From: an uncultured Comamonadaceae bacterium
GTDB taxonomy: Bacteria > Pseudomonadota > Gammaproteobacteria > Burkholderiales > Burkholderiaceae_C
Direction: 5' to 3'
DNA: 5,631 bases
Assembly: GCA_937893415.1 (NCBI GenBank)
Contig: CALBWZ010000371.1
Coordinates: 1-5,631, forward strand
Below the pieces are notes generated by a model. That model saw nothing but the letters and a program-made list of their open reading frames with translations, ran no database searches and was not told the DNA's origin. Of this stretch, positions 1 through 5,631 are shown piece by piece. Position 1 is the stretch's first letter; the number at the start of each line of letters is the position of its first letter. The translations under genes were made by a program, and so were the position numbers.

Positions 1-1
1 G

Positions 2-1249
2 GGCGTCACCTTTACCGCACCAACAGTTGATATTGACAAGCTGCGTGGCCACAAAGAAAAAGTAATTGGCAGACTCACTGGCGGATTGGCGGCGATGGCC
101 AAAATGCGCAAAGTTGAAGTGGTACGTGGGCTAGGTCACTTCACTGGCACCCACAGCTTGGATGTGGCGCTGACAGATGGGCCTAAGCAAGCTGCTACAG
201 GTGAGTCTAGAACTCTCACATTTAAAAGCGCCATTATTGCAGCAGGCTCTCAAGCTGTGCGTTTGCCTTTTCTGCCAGACGATCCCCGTGTGGTTGATTC
301 CACCGGCGCGTTGGAGCTGGCTGGTGTTCCTAAGCGGATGTTGATTATTGGTGGTGGCATTATTGGCCTTGAAATGGGAACCGTGTACTCTTCTTTGGGT
401 GCACGTCTTGATGTGGTCGAAATGATGGACGTTTTAATGCCAGGCGCTGATCGCGATTTGGTTAAGGTATGGCAAAAAATGAATGCGCCACGTTTTGACC
501 ACATTATGCTGAAGACCAAAACCGTTGGTGCCAAGGCAACAAAAGCTGGCATTGAGGTGACGTTTGAAGGCGAGGGTGCACCAGATCCACAAACCTACGA
601 CTTGGTGTTGCAAGCTGTTGGCCGCAGTCCTAACGGCAATAAGCTGGGTGCCAAGGCCGCTGGTGTTGATGTGACCGAGCGCGGTTTTATCAATGTGGAT
701 ATCCAAATGAGAACCAACGTGGCTCATATTTTTGCGATTGGCGATATTGTTGGCCAACCTATGTTGGCGCACAAGGCCGTGCACGAAGGACATGTGGCTG
801 CTGAGGTGATTGTTGGTGAGTTAACTGGTAATTCCGACTTGGCTAGCTCTGCTTTCAACGCACGTGTTATTCCAAGCGTAGCCTACACAGACCCTGAGGT
901 GGCATGGGTTGGTTTGACTGAAGACCAGGCCAAAGCGGACGGAATCAAAGTGACCAAGGGCTTATTCCCATGGTCAGCATCTGGACGTGCCATTGCAAAC
1001 GGCCGTGATGAAGGCTTCACCAAGTTGCTGTTCGATGATGTTTCACACAGAATTGTTGGCGGCGGCATGGTTGGCACACATGCAGGCGACATGATTGGTG
1101 AGGTGGCATTGGCTATTGAGATGGGCGCTGACGCCATTGATATAGGCAAGACCATACACCCGCACCCGACCCTAGGAGAAAGTATCGGTTTGGCGGCCGA
1201 AGCAGCGCATGGCAGTTGCACAGACTTGCCGCCAGCTAAAAAACGCTAG
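2..1249 (+). CDS. lpdA: Dihydrolipoyl dehydrogenase (E3), 5'-truncated
   Basis: This is the 3' part of a flavin disulfide reductase that reoxidises dihydrolipoamide with NAD+ in the cytoplasmic pyruvate (or other 2-oxoacid) dehydrogenase complex. The open frame runs in from the left edge, giving 415 visible residues. The in-frame TTG at 86 lies inside conserved sequence (GRLTGGLAAMAK), so it is not the real start. Seen in order, numbered from the window edge: the IIAAGS strand (78-83); the NAD-binding loop GGGIIGLEMG (117-126) with the acidic VVE end (E140); the second FAD motif FAIGD (244-248); the dimerisation domain; and the catalytic His-Glu pair in HPHPTLGE (H388, E393). The N-terminal FAD GxGxxG loop and redox CxxxxC disulfide must lie upstream, about 80 residues of core. 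An N-terminal lipoyl domain, frequent in betaproteobacterial PDH-type E3, cannot be tested here. From memory, the sequence style resembles PDH-type rather than OGDH-type E3. No frameshift is seen. Confidence 0.96.
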   Translation, partial: GVTFTAPTVDIDKLRGHKEKVIGRLTGGLAAMAKMRKVEVVRGLGHFTGTHSLDVALTDGPKQAATGESRTLTFKSAIIAAGSQAVRLPFLPDDPRVVDSTGALELAGVPKRMLIIGGGIIGLEMGTVYSSLGARLDVVEMMDVLMPGADRDLVKVWQKMNAPRFDHIMLKTKTVGAKATKAGIEVTFEGEGAPDPQTYDLVLQAVGRSPNGNKLGAKAAGVDVTERGFINVDIQMRTNVAHIFAIGDIVGQPMLAHKAVHEGHVAAEVIVGELTGNSDLASSAFNARVIPSVAYTDPEVAWVGLTEDQAKADGIKVTKGLFPWSASGRAIANGRDEGFTKLLFDDVSHRIVGGGMVGTHAGDMIGEVALAIEMGADAIDIGKTIHPHPTLGESIGLAAEAAHGSCTDLPPAKKR

Positions 1250-1269
1250 ACCTTGATTAAGGTGTAAGC

Positions 1270-1302
1270 AACCCGCAAGGCGTGTAGTTTTGCGGGTTTT
1301 TT
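1270..1302 (+). terminator. Rho-independent terminator of lpdA
   Basis: A perfect 9-bp stem, AACCCGCAA (1270-1278) with TTGCGGGTT (1290-1298), closes an 11-nt loop and runs into six T residues (1297-1302). It begins 21 bases after the lpdA stop codon. On the opposite strand the same stem is followed by GCTTACACC with no T-run, so it should work only for the plus-strand transcript. Confidence 0.9.
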
Positions 1303-1394
1303 CGATTCAGCGGATGTGACTTTTATAGCGTTACAGACCATTAAGAACGGTATTCTTTTTTGGCTTTCTGAGCATAGGTTTCCAACGGTCTGTG

Positions 1395-2162
1395 CTAACT
1401 CATCAACGCTTTACGCATGATGTTAAGTGCGGCCAACAACAACACCCAGAGCGTGATTCTACGAAACACTGCCTGGTTTATTCGGTGCTGTAATCGCCTG
1501 CCAAGATTCAGACCTATGAACATTGGCAGCAGCAATGCGACCGAAAAGACGAGTGCTGCGGGCGTGATCAGACCTGAGTGCTGGTGTGCCACCCAGAAAA
1601 CGAGCGCACCCAAGCCAAAGCTAATGCCTGCAATGCGGACTTGTTCTGTTTTTTCCGTACCAATTGCCAATAAATAAATGATAGTTGGCGGTCCCCAAGT
1701 GCCTGCAATTGCGCCAAAAAATCCGGCAACACATCCAGCCACAATGGCACCAACTGTTCGCTGATTAGGTGCGAGTTTGAGGTTTAAGCCCATCAGTTGG
1801 ACCACACTGACCACAAAAATGACGCTTCCTAATAACAAGAAAAGGGATTGGAATGCCAAGCCTTCAATAAGCTGCGCGCTGATGTAAATCATGCTTAACG
1901 TAGTGACCAGCAACACGCGGAACTTCACTACGGCCTCCCATGCCGCCGTCGTGCCCTGCTGCAAGCCTTGCCACGCATTGGCCACAAATGTTGGAATGAC
2001 CACGCTGGCAATGGCCAGTCGTGGGTCAATGAACGTTGACATGCCGGAGACCATGATGAGTGGCAATGCAAAGCCGGTGATGCCCTTGGTGAAGCCTGCA
2101 AAAACAGTCACTAAAGCTGCCCACAACAACAGGGCAATGGGTAAGTCTGGAAATGGGATCAT
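1395..2162 (-). CDS. TauE/SafE (TSUP) family membrane permease
   Basis: This is an integral inner-membrane protein of the TSUP family (sulfite exporter TauE/SafE type), 255 residues from the chosen ATG, a normal family length. It is hydrophobic throughout, consistent with about eight membrane segments in two repeats. Each half carries the Gly/Pro-rich family signature: GFTKGITGFALP at residues 23-34, and GFFGAIAGTWGPP at 147-159. The C-terminus RRITLWVLLLAALNIMRKAL is also typical. Family members move sulfite, sulfoacetate or other small anions, but sequence alone does not fix the substrate. The frame stays open to a GTG at 2195, which would add 11 polar residues (266 aa). I prefer the ATG at 2162 because it starts just before the first membrane segment, although neither start has a convincing Shine-Dalgarno. 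It lies 54 bases after the peptidase gene stop on the same strand, so co-transcription is likely. No intrinsic terminator is seen after its stop. Confidence 0.88.
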   Translation of the reverse strand: MIPFPDLPIALLLWAALVTVFAGFTKGITGFALPLIMVSGMSTFIDPRLAIASVVIPTFVANAWQGLQQGTTAAWEAVVKFRVLLVTTLSMIYISAQLIEGLAFQSLFLLLGSVIFVVSVVQLMGLNLKLAPNQRTVGAIVAGCVAGFFGAIAGTWGPPTIIYLLAIGTEKTEQVRIAGISFGLGALVFWVAHQHSGLITPAALVFSVALLLPMFIGLNLGRRLQHRINQAVFRRITLWVLLLAALNIMRKALMS

Positions 2163-2216
2163 GTATGTGCGGTCAAGAACAACGCATCGCACCACGGCGT
2201 TGCAACACCACAGATT

Positions 2217-2831
2217 TTAGGGGGTGATTGTGTCAACCAGTGGTTGCCGGGACTGAGCAAGGTCTACGCGGCGAGCACCTTCGAAGCGACGTTGCCAGTA
2301 ACGCTTGGTCATATCCTCAATACGCACACTTGCGCCGGGCTTGGGTGCGTGTACAAACTTTCCCTCACCCACGTAAATACCAACATGGCTAAATGCCCGT
2401 TTGAGGGTGTTGAAAAATACCAAATCCCCAGGCCGTAATTCTTGGTCAGTAATGGGAGTGGCGGCAGCGGCTTGCTCAGCCGCACGACGCGGCAGCAACA
2501 GGCCAGACGCTTGCTGGTAAACCGCTTGAACCAAGCCACTGCAGTCCAAACCCTTATTGGTTTGACTCCCACCCCAGACATAAGGCACGCCTATAAGACC
2601 CATAGCGTTCAATGCCAATTGCGAGGACAGCACGTTGGTACGTTCACGCAAATAGTCTATTTGTTTGATCAAACCTTGCGACAACAAAAACTGGCCAATG
2701 CTGTCCGCCTCAGTTTCGGACCTAGGAGGCTCGGCCCAGCTTAAGCCAGCACAGACACACAAGCACACAGCCACAACTGCGTGTTGCCAGTGAAGTGGCT
2801 TTAAATACCTGTGATGGAACTGCGTTGACAT
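2217..2831 (-). CDS. Exported NlpC/P60 (C40) cell-wall peptidase
   Basis: This is a 204-residue secreted cysteine peptidase of the NlpC/P60 (C40) family, which usually cleaves gamma-D-Glu to diamino-acid bonds in peptidoglycan stem peptides in the periplasm. Residues 1-33 form a signal peptide: a basic/aromatic start, a hydrophobic stretch at 18-30, and a probable cut after SWA (A33). Cysteines fall in the hydrophobic stretch, but none sits in a good lipobox, so a soluble periplasmic protein is more likely than a lipoprotein. The catalytic domain covers about 72-190, with YVWGG (84-88), nucleophile C97 in LDCSGL, H149 in FSHVGIYVG and third-site H161 in FVHAP. LRPGDLVFF (132-140) is the usual strand before the His. 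There is no added SH3 or LysM domain. Residues 34-70 are a short polar/helical linker. The ATG at 2831 precedes the signal peptide directly, but its Shine-Dalgarno is weak. It leads the probable two-gene unit with the permease. Confidence 0.93.
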   Translation of the reverse strand: MSTQFHHRYLKPLHWQHAVVAVCLCVCAGLSWAEPPRSETEADSIGQFLLSQGLIKQIDYLRERTNVLSSQLALNAMGLIGVPYVWGGSQTNKGLDCSGLVQAVYQQASGLLLPRRAAEQAAAATPITDQELRPGDLVFFNTLKRAFSHVGIYVGEGKFVHAPKPGASVRIEDMTKRYWQRRFEGARRVDLAQSRQPLVDTITP

Positions 2832-2866
2832 GGCCGTAGCATAGCCTATTTCAGCATCTTTACTTA

Positions 2867-2897
2867 ATTAAATCAGTCATCTGATAAATATTTGCAA
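2867..2897 (-). promoter_or_regulatory. Possible promoter for peptidase-permease pair
   Basis: Read on the minus strand, TTGCAA (2897-2892) resembles a -35 box and TTTAAT (2872-2867) a -10 box, but the 19-base spacer is long. The site lies about 35-65 bases before the peptidase start codon. The palindrome ATCAG-TCAT-CTGAT (2872-2885) fills the spacer, where a repressor could bind. This is consensus matching by eye only. Confidence 0.25.
2872..2885. repeat. Small palindrome ATCAG-N4-CTGAT
   Basis: Perfect 5-bp arms, ATCAG (2872-2876) and CTGAT (2881-2885), are separated by TCAT, in the AT-rich part of the divergent region. It could be an operator half-site pair or a minor hairpin. At this length chance is a real possibility. 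Confidence 0.4.
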
Positions 2898-2957
2898 TGT
2901 TGTTTTTAACTGTGCTGGTGAGGCACACCACTGCGACGAGTTGAGGTGGGTGATCTG

Positions 2958-2989
2958 GCGGACAATAGGGCGGACAATAGGGCGTACAA
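2958..2989 (+). repeat. 12-bp tandem direct repeat, about 2.7 copies
   Basis: The unit GCGGACAATAGG occurs exactly at 2958-2969 and 2970-2981, followed by a partial copy GCGTACAA (2982-2989) with one mismatch. It ends 39 bases before the hydrolase start codon, so it is probably in or next to that gene's promoter or 5' leader. The 12-bp period is close to one helical turn, which would suit cooperative binding on one DNA face, but slippage duplication is an equal explanation. Confidence 0.75.
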
Positions 2990-3017
2990 CGCCTCTGAGC
3001 GTTCATATTCATTTCAC

Positions 3018-3022
3018 AAGGG
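3018..3022 (+). promoter_or_regulatory. Shine-Dalgarno that fixes the GTG start
   Basis: AAGGG sits six bases before the GTG at 3029. This good spacing supports the non-ATG start of the hydrolase; the next in-frame ATG is 17 codons downstream and would remove the catalytic Asp. Confidence 0.7.
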
Positions 3023-3028
3023 TTACAC

Positions 3029-3664
3029 GTGCTACTAGATGCTTCGCAATGTCAGTTGGTCTTAGTTGATTATCAAATGCGCTTAATGCCGGCCATACAC
3101 GATCACCAACGCTTGCTTCACAAAGCCGCTTTGGTGGCGGGCGCCGCAACATGTCTGGATATCCCTGTTTGGGCCACCACTCAGTCGCGTGACAAATTGG
3201 GCGGCTTTGTGCCTGAACTCAGTGCTTTTTCTGCCAATACCTTAGACAAGTGGTCATTTGATGCTTGCCAAGATGGGTTGCTAGACCGTCTCATGCCTGC
3301 AGCCCCATCTCACGATGAGCCAAAGGGTGGCAATGCCCGCAGCATGCCCAAGCATTTGCTTAAAAACAAGTCTCAAGAAGCCCCTCCAGCTTTGCGCCAA
3401 ACCATTGTGTTGGCCGGTGTCGAGGCCCACGTGTGCTTGTTGCAAACCGCATTGGGCCTCATGGAGCAAGACCTAGATGTGTGGGTGGTCAGCGATGCCA
3501 GCGGTTCTAGGCGAGAGCGAGACTGTGACGTGGCATTTGACCGTTTGGCGGGTAACGGTGTAGAGCTTGTCAGCGCTGAAATGGTGGTCTTTGAGTGGCT
3601 GGGCGCTGCTGACCATCCACATTTTGAGCAAGTGTTGGAATTGGTTAAGCGCCATACGGTTTAG
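3029..3664 (+). CDS. Isochorismatase-like cysteine hydrolase
   Basis: This is a 211-residue alpha/beta hydrolase of the isochorismatase-like superfamily, cytoplasmic (no signal peptide or membrane segment). The Asp-Lys-Cys triad is complete: D14 in LVLVDYQ, K74 in LDKWSF, and C136 in AGVEAHVCLLQTA, where the VEAHVC stretch carries the usual cis-peptide region before the nucleophile. The tail, SGSRRERDCDVAFDRL and a late FEWLGAADHPHFEQVLELVK, resembles the ISOC/YcaC-type branch rather than true isochorismatases such as EntB, and no aryl-carrier domain is present. The substrate is unknown; relatives act on nicotinamide, carbamoyl or related amides, and many are uncharacterised. Residues about 91-121 form a polar, Lys-rich stretch (HDEPKGGNARSMPKHLLKNK) between K74 and the Cys strand that looks longer than usual, since compact relatives are about 180-190 residues. 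The GTG start is chosen for its Shine-Dalgarno and because the first beta strand follows directly. prpE lies 126 bases downstream on the same strand. Confidence 0.9.
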   Translation: MLLDASQCQLVLVDYQMRLMPAIHDHQRLLHKAALVAGAATCLDIPVWATTQSRDKLGGFVPELSAFSANTLDKWSFDACQDGLLDRLMPAAPSHDEPKGGNARSMPKHLLKNKSQEAPPALRQTIVLAGVEAHVCLLQTALGLMEQDLDVWVVSDASGSRRERDCDVAFDRLAGNGVELVSAEMVVFEWLGAADHPHFEQVLELVKRHTV

Positions 3665-3665
3665 A

Positions 3666-3697
3666 GACAAGCATGCGACGTTTGAAGCCGCCTTGTC
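3666..3697 (+). repeat. Weak inverted repeat after hydrolase gene
   Basis: GACAAG (3666-3671) pairs with CTTGTC (3692-3697) across a 20-nt loop, starting one base after the hydrolase stop codon. There is no T-run after it, so it is not a convincing terminator. Its right arm overlaps the -35 of the candidate prpE promoter. Confidence 0.35.
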
Positions 3698-3721
3698 AGA
3701 ATGTCGAAAGCCTGATATTCA
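3693..3721 (+). promoter_or_regulatory. Candidate sigma-70 promoter for prpE
   Basis: TTGTCA (3693-3698, one mismatch to TTGACA) is followed after exactly 17 bases by TATTCA (3716-3721). An overlapping CATAAT (3720-3725) is a better -10 but has a 21-base spacer. This would give a leader of about 60 bases before prpE. The region 3665-3790 holds no gene. Judged by eye only. Confidence 0.35.
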
Positions 3722-3777
3722 TAATTGTGTATGTAAATAGTTGGTGTCAAGTGCGTTGGCCAGCTTAGACACAACGT

Positions 3778-3782
3778 AGGGA
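3778..3782 (+). promoter_or_regulatory. Shine-Dalgarno of prpE
   Basis: AGGGA lies eight bases before the ATG at 3791, supporting that ATG as the prpE start over the internal Met at codon 13. Confidence 0.7.
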
Positions 3783-3790
3783 ACAAAGAC

Positions 3791-5631
3791 ATGACGCAGC
3801 ATTTTCAAGCGGTTTACCGCCAGTCCATGAATGAACCCAACGACTTTTGGCGCGAACAAGCGCAACTGGTCGATTGGTTTAAACCGTTTGATGAGGTATG
3901 CGATTACAGCCAGCCACCTTTTGCCAAGTGGTTTGTGGGCGGACAAATCAACTTGTGCCACAACGCAGTAGACCGCCATGCCGTGGTTAGAGGTAACGAC
4001 AATGCCTTGATCTTTGTCTCCACCGAAACCAACACAGAAATAACTTACAGCTTTAAGCAACTGTTAGAGCAAGTGCAGGTGATGGCGGCGGTTCTTCAAG
4101 AGCAGGGCGTGCAAAAAGGTGACCGCGTACTGATTTACATGCCCATGATCCCTGAGGCAGCATTTGCCATGCTGGCTTGTGCACGGATTGGCGCCATTCA
4201 CTCCGTGGTGTTTGGCGGTTTTGCCAGCGTGAGCTTGGCCAGCCGAATTGATGACTGCACCCCCAAGGTTGTTGTAAGCGCCGATGCCGGCTCTCGTGGC
4301 GGCAAAATTGTGCCGTACAAGCCCCTTCTTGATGAAGCACTCAAGCTGGCATCACACAAGCCTTCCGGCGTTGTGATGGTCAACCGAGGTTTGTCTGCCA
4401 TGCCGTTGATGCCAGACCGGGATGTTGACTACGCCAGCGCCAGCGCCAAGCACGCGGGCGCAACAGTGGCTTGTGAGCCAATGGCTTCAACCGACCCCAG
4501 CTATATTTTGTACACCAGCGGCACCACTGGCAAGCCCAAAGGCGTGCAGCGCGACACTGCTGGCTATGCCGTGGCAATGGCCGCGAGCATGAAACATATT
4601 TATACAGGCGGGCCTGGTGAAACTTACTTCGCAACCAGCGACATAGGTTGGGTTGTGGGGCACTCGTACATTATTTACGGGCCATTGATTGCGGGCATGG
4701 CCACCATCATGTATGAAGGCCTGCCTATTCGCCCAGACGCAGGCATTTGGTGGGAATTGGTCGAAAAATACAAAGTGTCTGTCATGTTCAGCGCACCAAC
4801 TGCGGTGCGTGTGCTCAAGAAGTACGACTCTTCATTCATTAAGAAGGCAGACCTGTCCAGCTTGAAAGCGTTGTTTTTGGCTGGCGAGCCGTTAGATGAA
4901 CCGACTGCACAGTGGATTTTCAATGAGCTGGGAAAACCCATCATTGACAACTACTGGCAAACTGAAACTGGCTGGCCAATTTTGGGTTTGGCCAATGGCA
5001 TTGAGCCTGCCATCAGCAAGTTTGGCAGCCCTGGCGTGCCCATGTATGGCTACAACGTTCAAATCATCGATGAAAACTCAGGTCAGAACCTCACTCAGCC
5101 AAACGCAAAAGGTGTAGTCGCCATTGAAGGCCCACTACCGCCTGGCTGTATGCAAACCATTTGGGGGGATGATGAGCGTTTTGTACAAACTTACTGGAGC
5201 AGTTTTCCTGGTCGCTTGGTGTACAACACCTTTGACTGGGGCACGCGTGACGCAGATGGTTACTTTTTTATATTAGGGCGTACCGACGATGTCATCAACG
5301 TCGCAGGGCATAGACTTGGCACTCGAGAAATTGAAGAAAGTATTGCCACCCATAGCGCCATTGTTGAGGTCGCTGTAGTTGGGGTTGCCGACAAACTTAA
5401 AGGGCAGGTTGCGATGGCCTTTGCAGTGCTGAAAGATGCCAGTTTGTACGATTCGCCGCAAGCGCAGCTCAAGCTCGAAGGCGAGTTGATGCAGTTAGTA
5501 GACAGCCAAATTGGGGCTGTGGCGCGGCCTTCGCGTATCAGGTTCGTATCTCTGCTTCCGAAAACGCGTAGTGGGAAGCTGCTAAGACGCGCCATTCAAG
5601 CGGTTTGCGAGCATCGGGATGCGGGCGATTT
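3791..5631 (+). CDS. prpE: Propionate--CoA ligase, 3'-truncated
   Basis: This is an AMP-forming acyl-CoA synthetase that makes propionyl-CoA from propionate, ATP and CoA, feeding the methylcitrate cycle or other propionyl-CoA use; cytoplasmic. The frame is open from the ATG at 3791 to the right edge (613 codons plus two bases). Family length is about 630, so only about 15-20 residues are missing. In order: ACAS N-terminal domain (about 3-60); adenylation core with P-loop YTSGTTGKPKG (241-251), YWQTETG (388-394) and FDWGTRDADGYFFILGRTDD (481-500) including the hinge region; C-terminal lid (about 512-600) with catalytic Lys K596 in PKTRSGK, the residue that lysine acetylation silences in Salmonella PrpE. 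A364 in LFLAGEP stands where acetyl-CoA synthetase has Val386, which favours propionate over acetate. FDWG and NVAGHRLGTREIEE also match PrpE. No prpB, prpC or prpR is visible beside it, so it may be a stand-alone gene. AcsA is the main alternative, judged less likely. Confidence 0.95.
   Translation, partial: MTQHFQAVYRQSMNEPNDFWREQAQLVDWFKPFDEVCDYSQPPFAKWFVGGQINLCHNAVDRHAVVRGNDNALIFVSTETNTEITYSFKQLLEQVQVMAAVLQEQGVQKGDRVLIYMPMIPEAAFAMLACARIGAIHSVVFGGFASVSLASRIDDCTPKVVVSADAGSRGGKIVPYKPLLDEALKLASHKPSGVVMVNRGLSAMPLMPDRDVDYASASAKHAGATVACEPMASTDPSYILYTSGTTGKPKGVQRDTAGYAVAMAASMKHIYTGGPGETYFATSDIGWVVGHSYIIYGPLIAGMATIMYEGLPIRPDAGIWWELVEKYKVSVMFSAPTAVRVLKKYDSSFIKKADLSSLKALFLAGEPLDEPTAQWIFNELGKPIIDNYWQTETGWPILGLANGIEPAISKFGSPGVPMYGYNVQIIDENSGQNLTQPNAKGVVAIEGPLPPGCMQTIWGDDERFVQTYWSSFPGRLVYNTFDWGTRDADGYFFILGRTDDVINVAGHRLGTREIEESIATHSAIVEVAVVGVADKLKGQVAMAFAVLKDASLYDSPQAQLKLEGELMQLVDSQIGAVARPSRIRFVSLLPKTRSGKLLRRAIQAVCEHRDAGD

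Larger units (their letters stand above)
2832..3028. other. Divergent intergenic region, AT-rich with short repeats
   Basis: These 197 bases separate the minus-strand peptidase gene from the plus-strand hydrolase gene, so both promoters should lie here. The part near the peptidase gene (about 2861-2910) is AT-rich and holds the self-complementary words TTAATTAA (2864-2871) and AAATATTT (2886-2893), plus the palindrome at 2872-2885. A weak inverted repeat TGGTG/CACCA occurs at 2916-2930. The part near the hydrolase gene is GC-richer and holds the 12-bp tandem repeat. No RNA gene or small coding frame with a good start was seen. Confidence 0.6.

Noticed and set aside
86..1249. TTG at 86 as the start of a 387-residue protein
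   Set aside because: The frame stays open to the left edge and the upstream residues match E3 sequence, so the gene is truncated by the window rather than starting here.
1343..1360. AAGAA-N5-TTCTT followed by T residues as a second plus-strand terminator
   Set aside because: The stem is only five A/T-rich pairs and would be too weak; the strong lpdA terminator lies just upstream.
1333..1393. Inverted repeat ACAGACC / GGTCTGT as a terminator for the permease gene
   Set aside because: The arms are seven bases with a 47-base loop and no T-run follows on the minus strand, so chance is more likely.
2753..2774. Lipoprotein lipobox in the peptidase signal sequence
   Set aside because: Cysteines occur in the hydrophobic stretch, but the residues before them do not fit the lipobox rule, while SWA is a good signal peptidase I site.
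2916..2930. TGGTG-AGGCA-CACCA as a riboswitch or operator
   Set aside because: It is a single short hairpin with no conserved riboswitch core and no supporting second copy.
3719..4060. Minus-strand open frame of 113 codons
   Set aside because: It lies mostly antisense to the start of prpE, which has strong motif support; the translated product shows no recognisable domain.
4053..4950. Several minus-strand open frames opposite prpE
   Set aside because: They overlap one another and the conserved prpE frame, and their products are low-complexity or unlike known proteins, so they are shadows.
4896..5117. Plus-strand 73-codon frame inside prpE
   Set aside because: It is an alternate frame inside the conserved adenylation domain, with no frameshift needed in prpE.
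5260..5595. Minus-strand 111-codon frame
   Set aside because: It is antisense to the conserved C-terminal lid of prpE (GRTDD through the catalytic SGK).

Overview
The window reads as ordinary chromosomal DNA from a Gram-negative bacterium, most likely a betaproteobacterium of the order Burkholderiales (Comamonadaceae-like). This rests on remembered family resemblance: the dihydrolipoyl dehydrogenase has the pyruvate-dehydrogenase-type E3 sequence style of that group, including its HPHPTLGE active site and CTDLPP tail, and PrpE, a TauE-type permease and a C40 peptidase are all at home there. Base composition is moderate (roughly half G+C). No mobile element, CRISPR array, tRNA or rRNA was seen.

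Layout. Bases 2-1249 (+) hold the 3' part of lpdA, cut at the left edge and closed by a clear Rho-independent terminator (1270-1302). Facing it on the minus strand are two genes that probably share a transcript: an exported NlpC/P60 (C40) peptidase (2831-2217) followed by a TauE/SafE (TSUP) membrane permease (2162-1395). A 197-base AT-rich divergent intergenic region (2832-3028) follows, with a small palindrome and a 12-bp tandem repeat. Next come two plus-strand genes: an isochorismatase-like cysteine hydrolase (3029-3664) and propionyl-CoA synthetase prpE (3791 to the right edge). prpE lacks only about its last 15-20 codons. Because it has no stop codon in the window, a search for closed ORFs would miss it.

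How the genes work together. LpdA reoxidises dihydrolipoamide in a 2-oxoacid dehydrogenase complex that makes acyl-CoA, and PrpE activates propionate to propionyl-CoA, so the two ends of the window are central carbon metabolism. The peptidase acts on cell-wall peptides, the permease probably moves a small anion such as a sulfur oxyanion or organosulfonate, and the hydrolase has no assignable substrate. No shared pathway links all five genes; they look like adjacent housekeeping units.

I looked for an undescribed system and did not find one. The points most worth a second look are the 12-bp repeat before the hydrolase, the Lys-rich insertion in the hydrolase, the lack of a visible terminator for the minus-strand pair facing lpdA, and the overlap of a hairpin with the best prpE promoter candidate.
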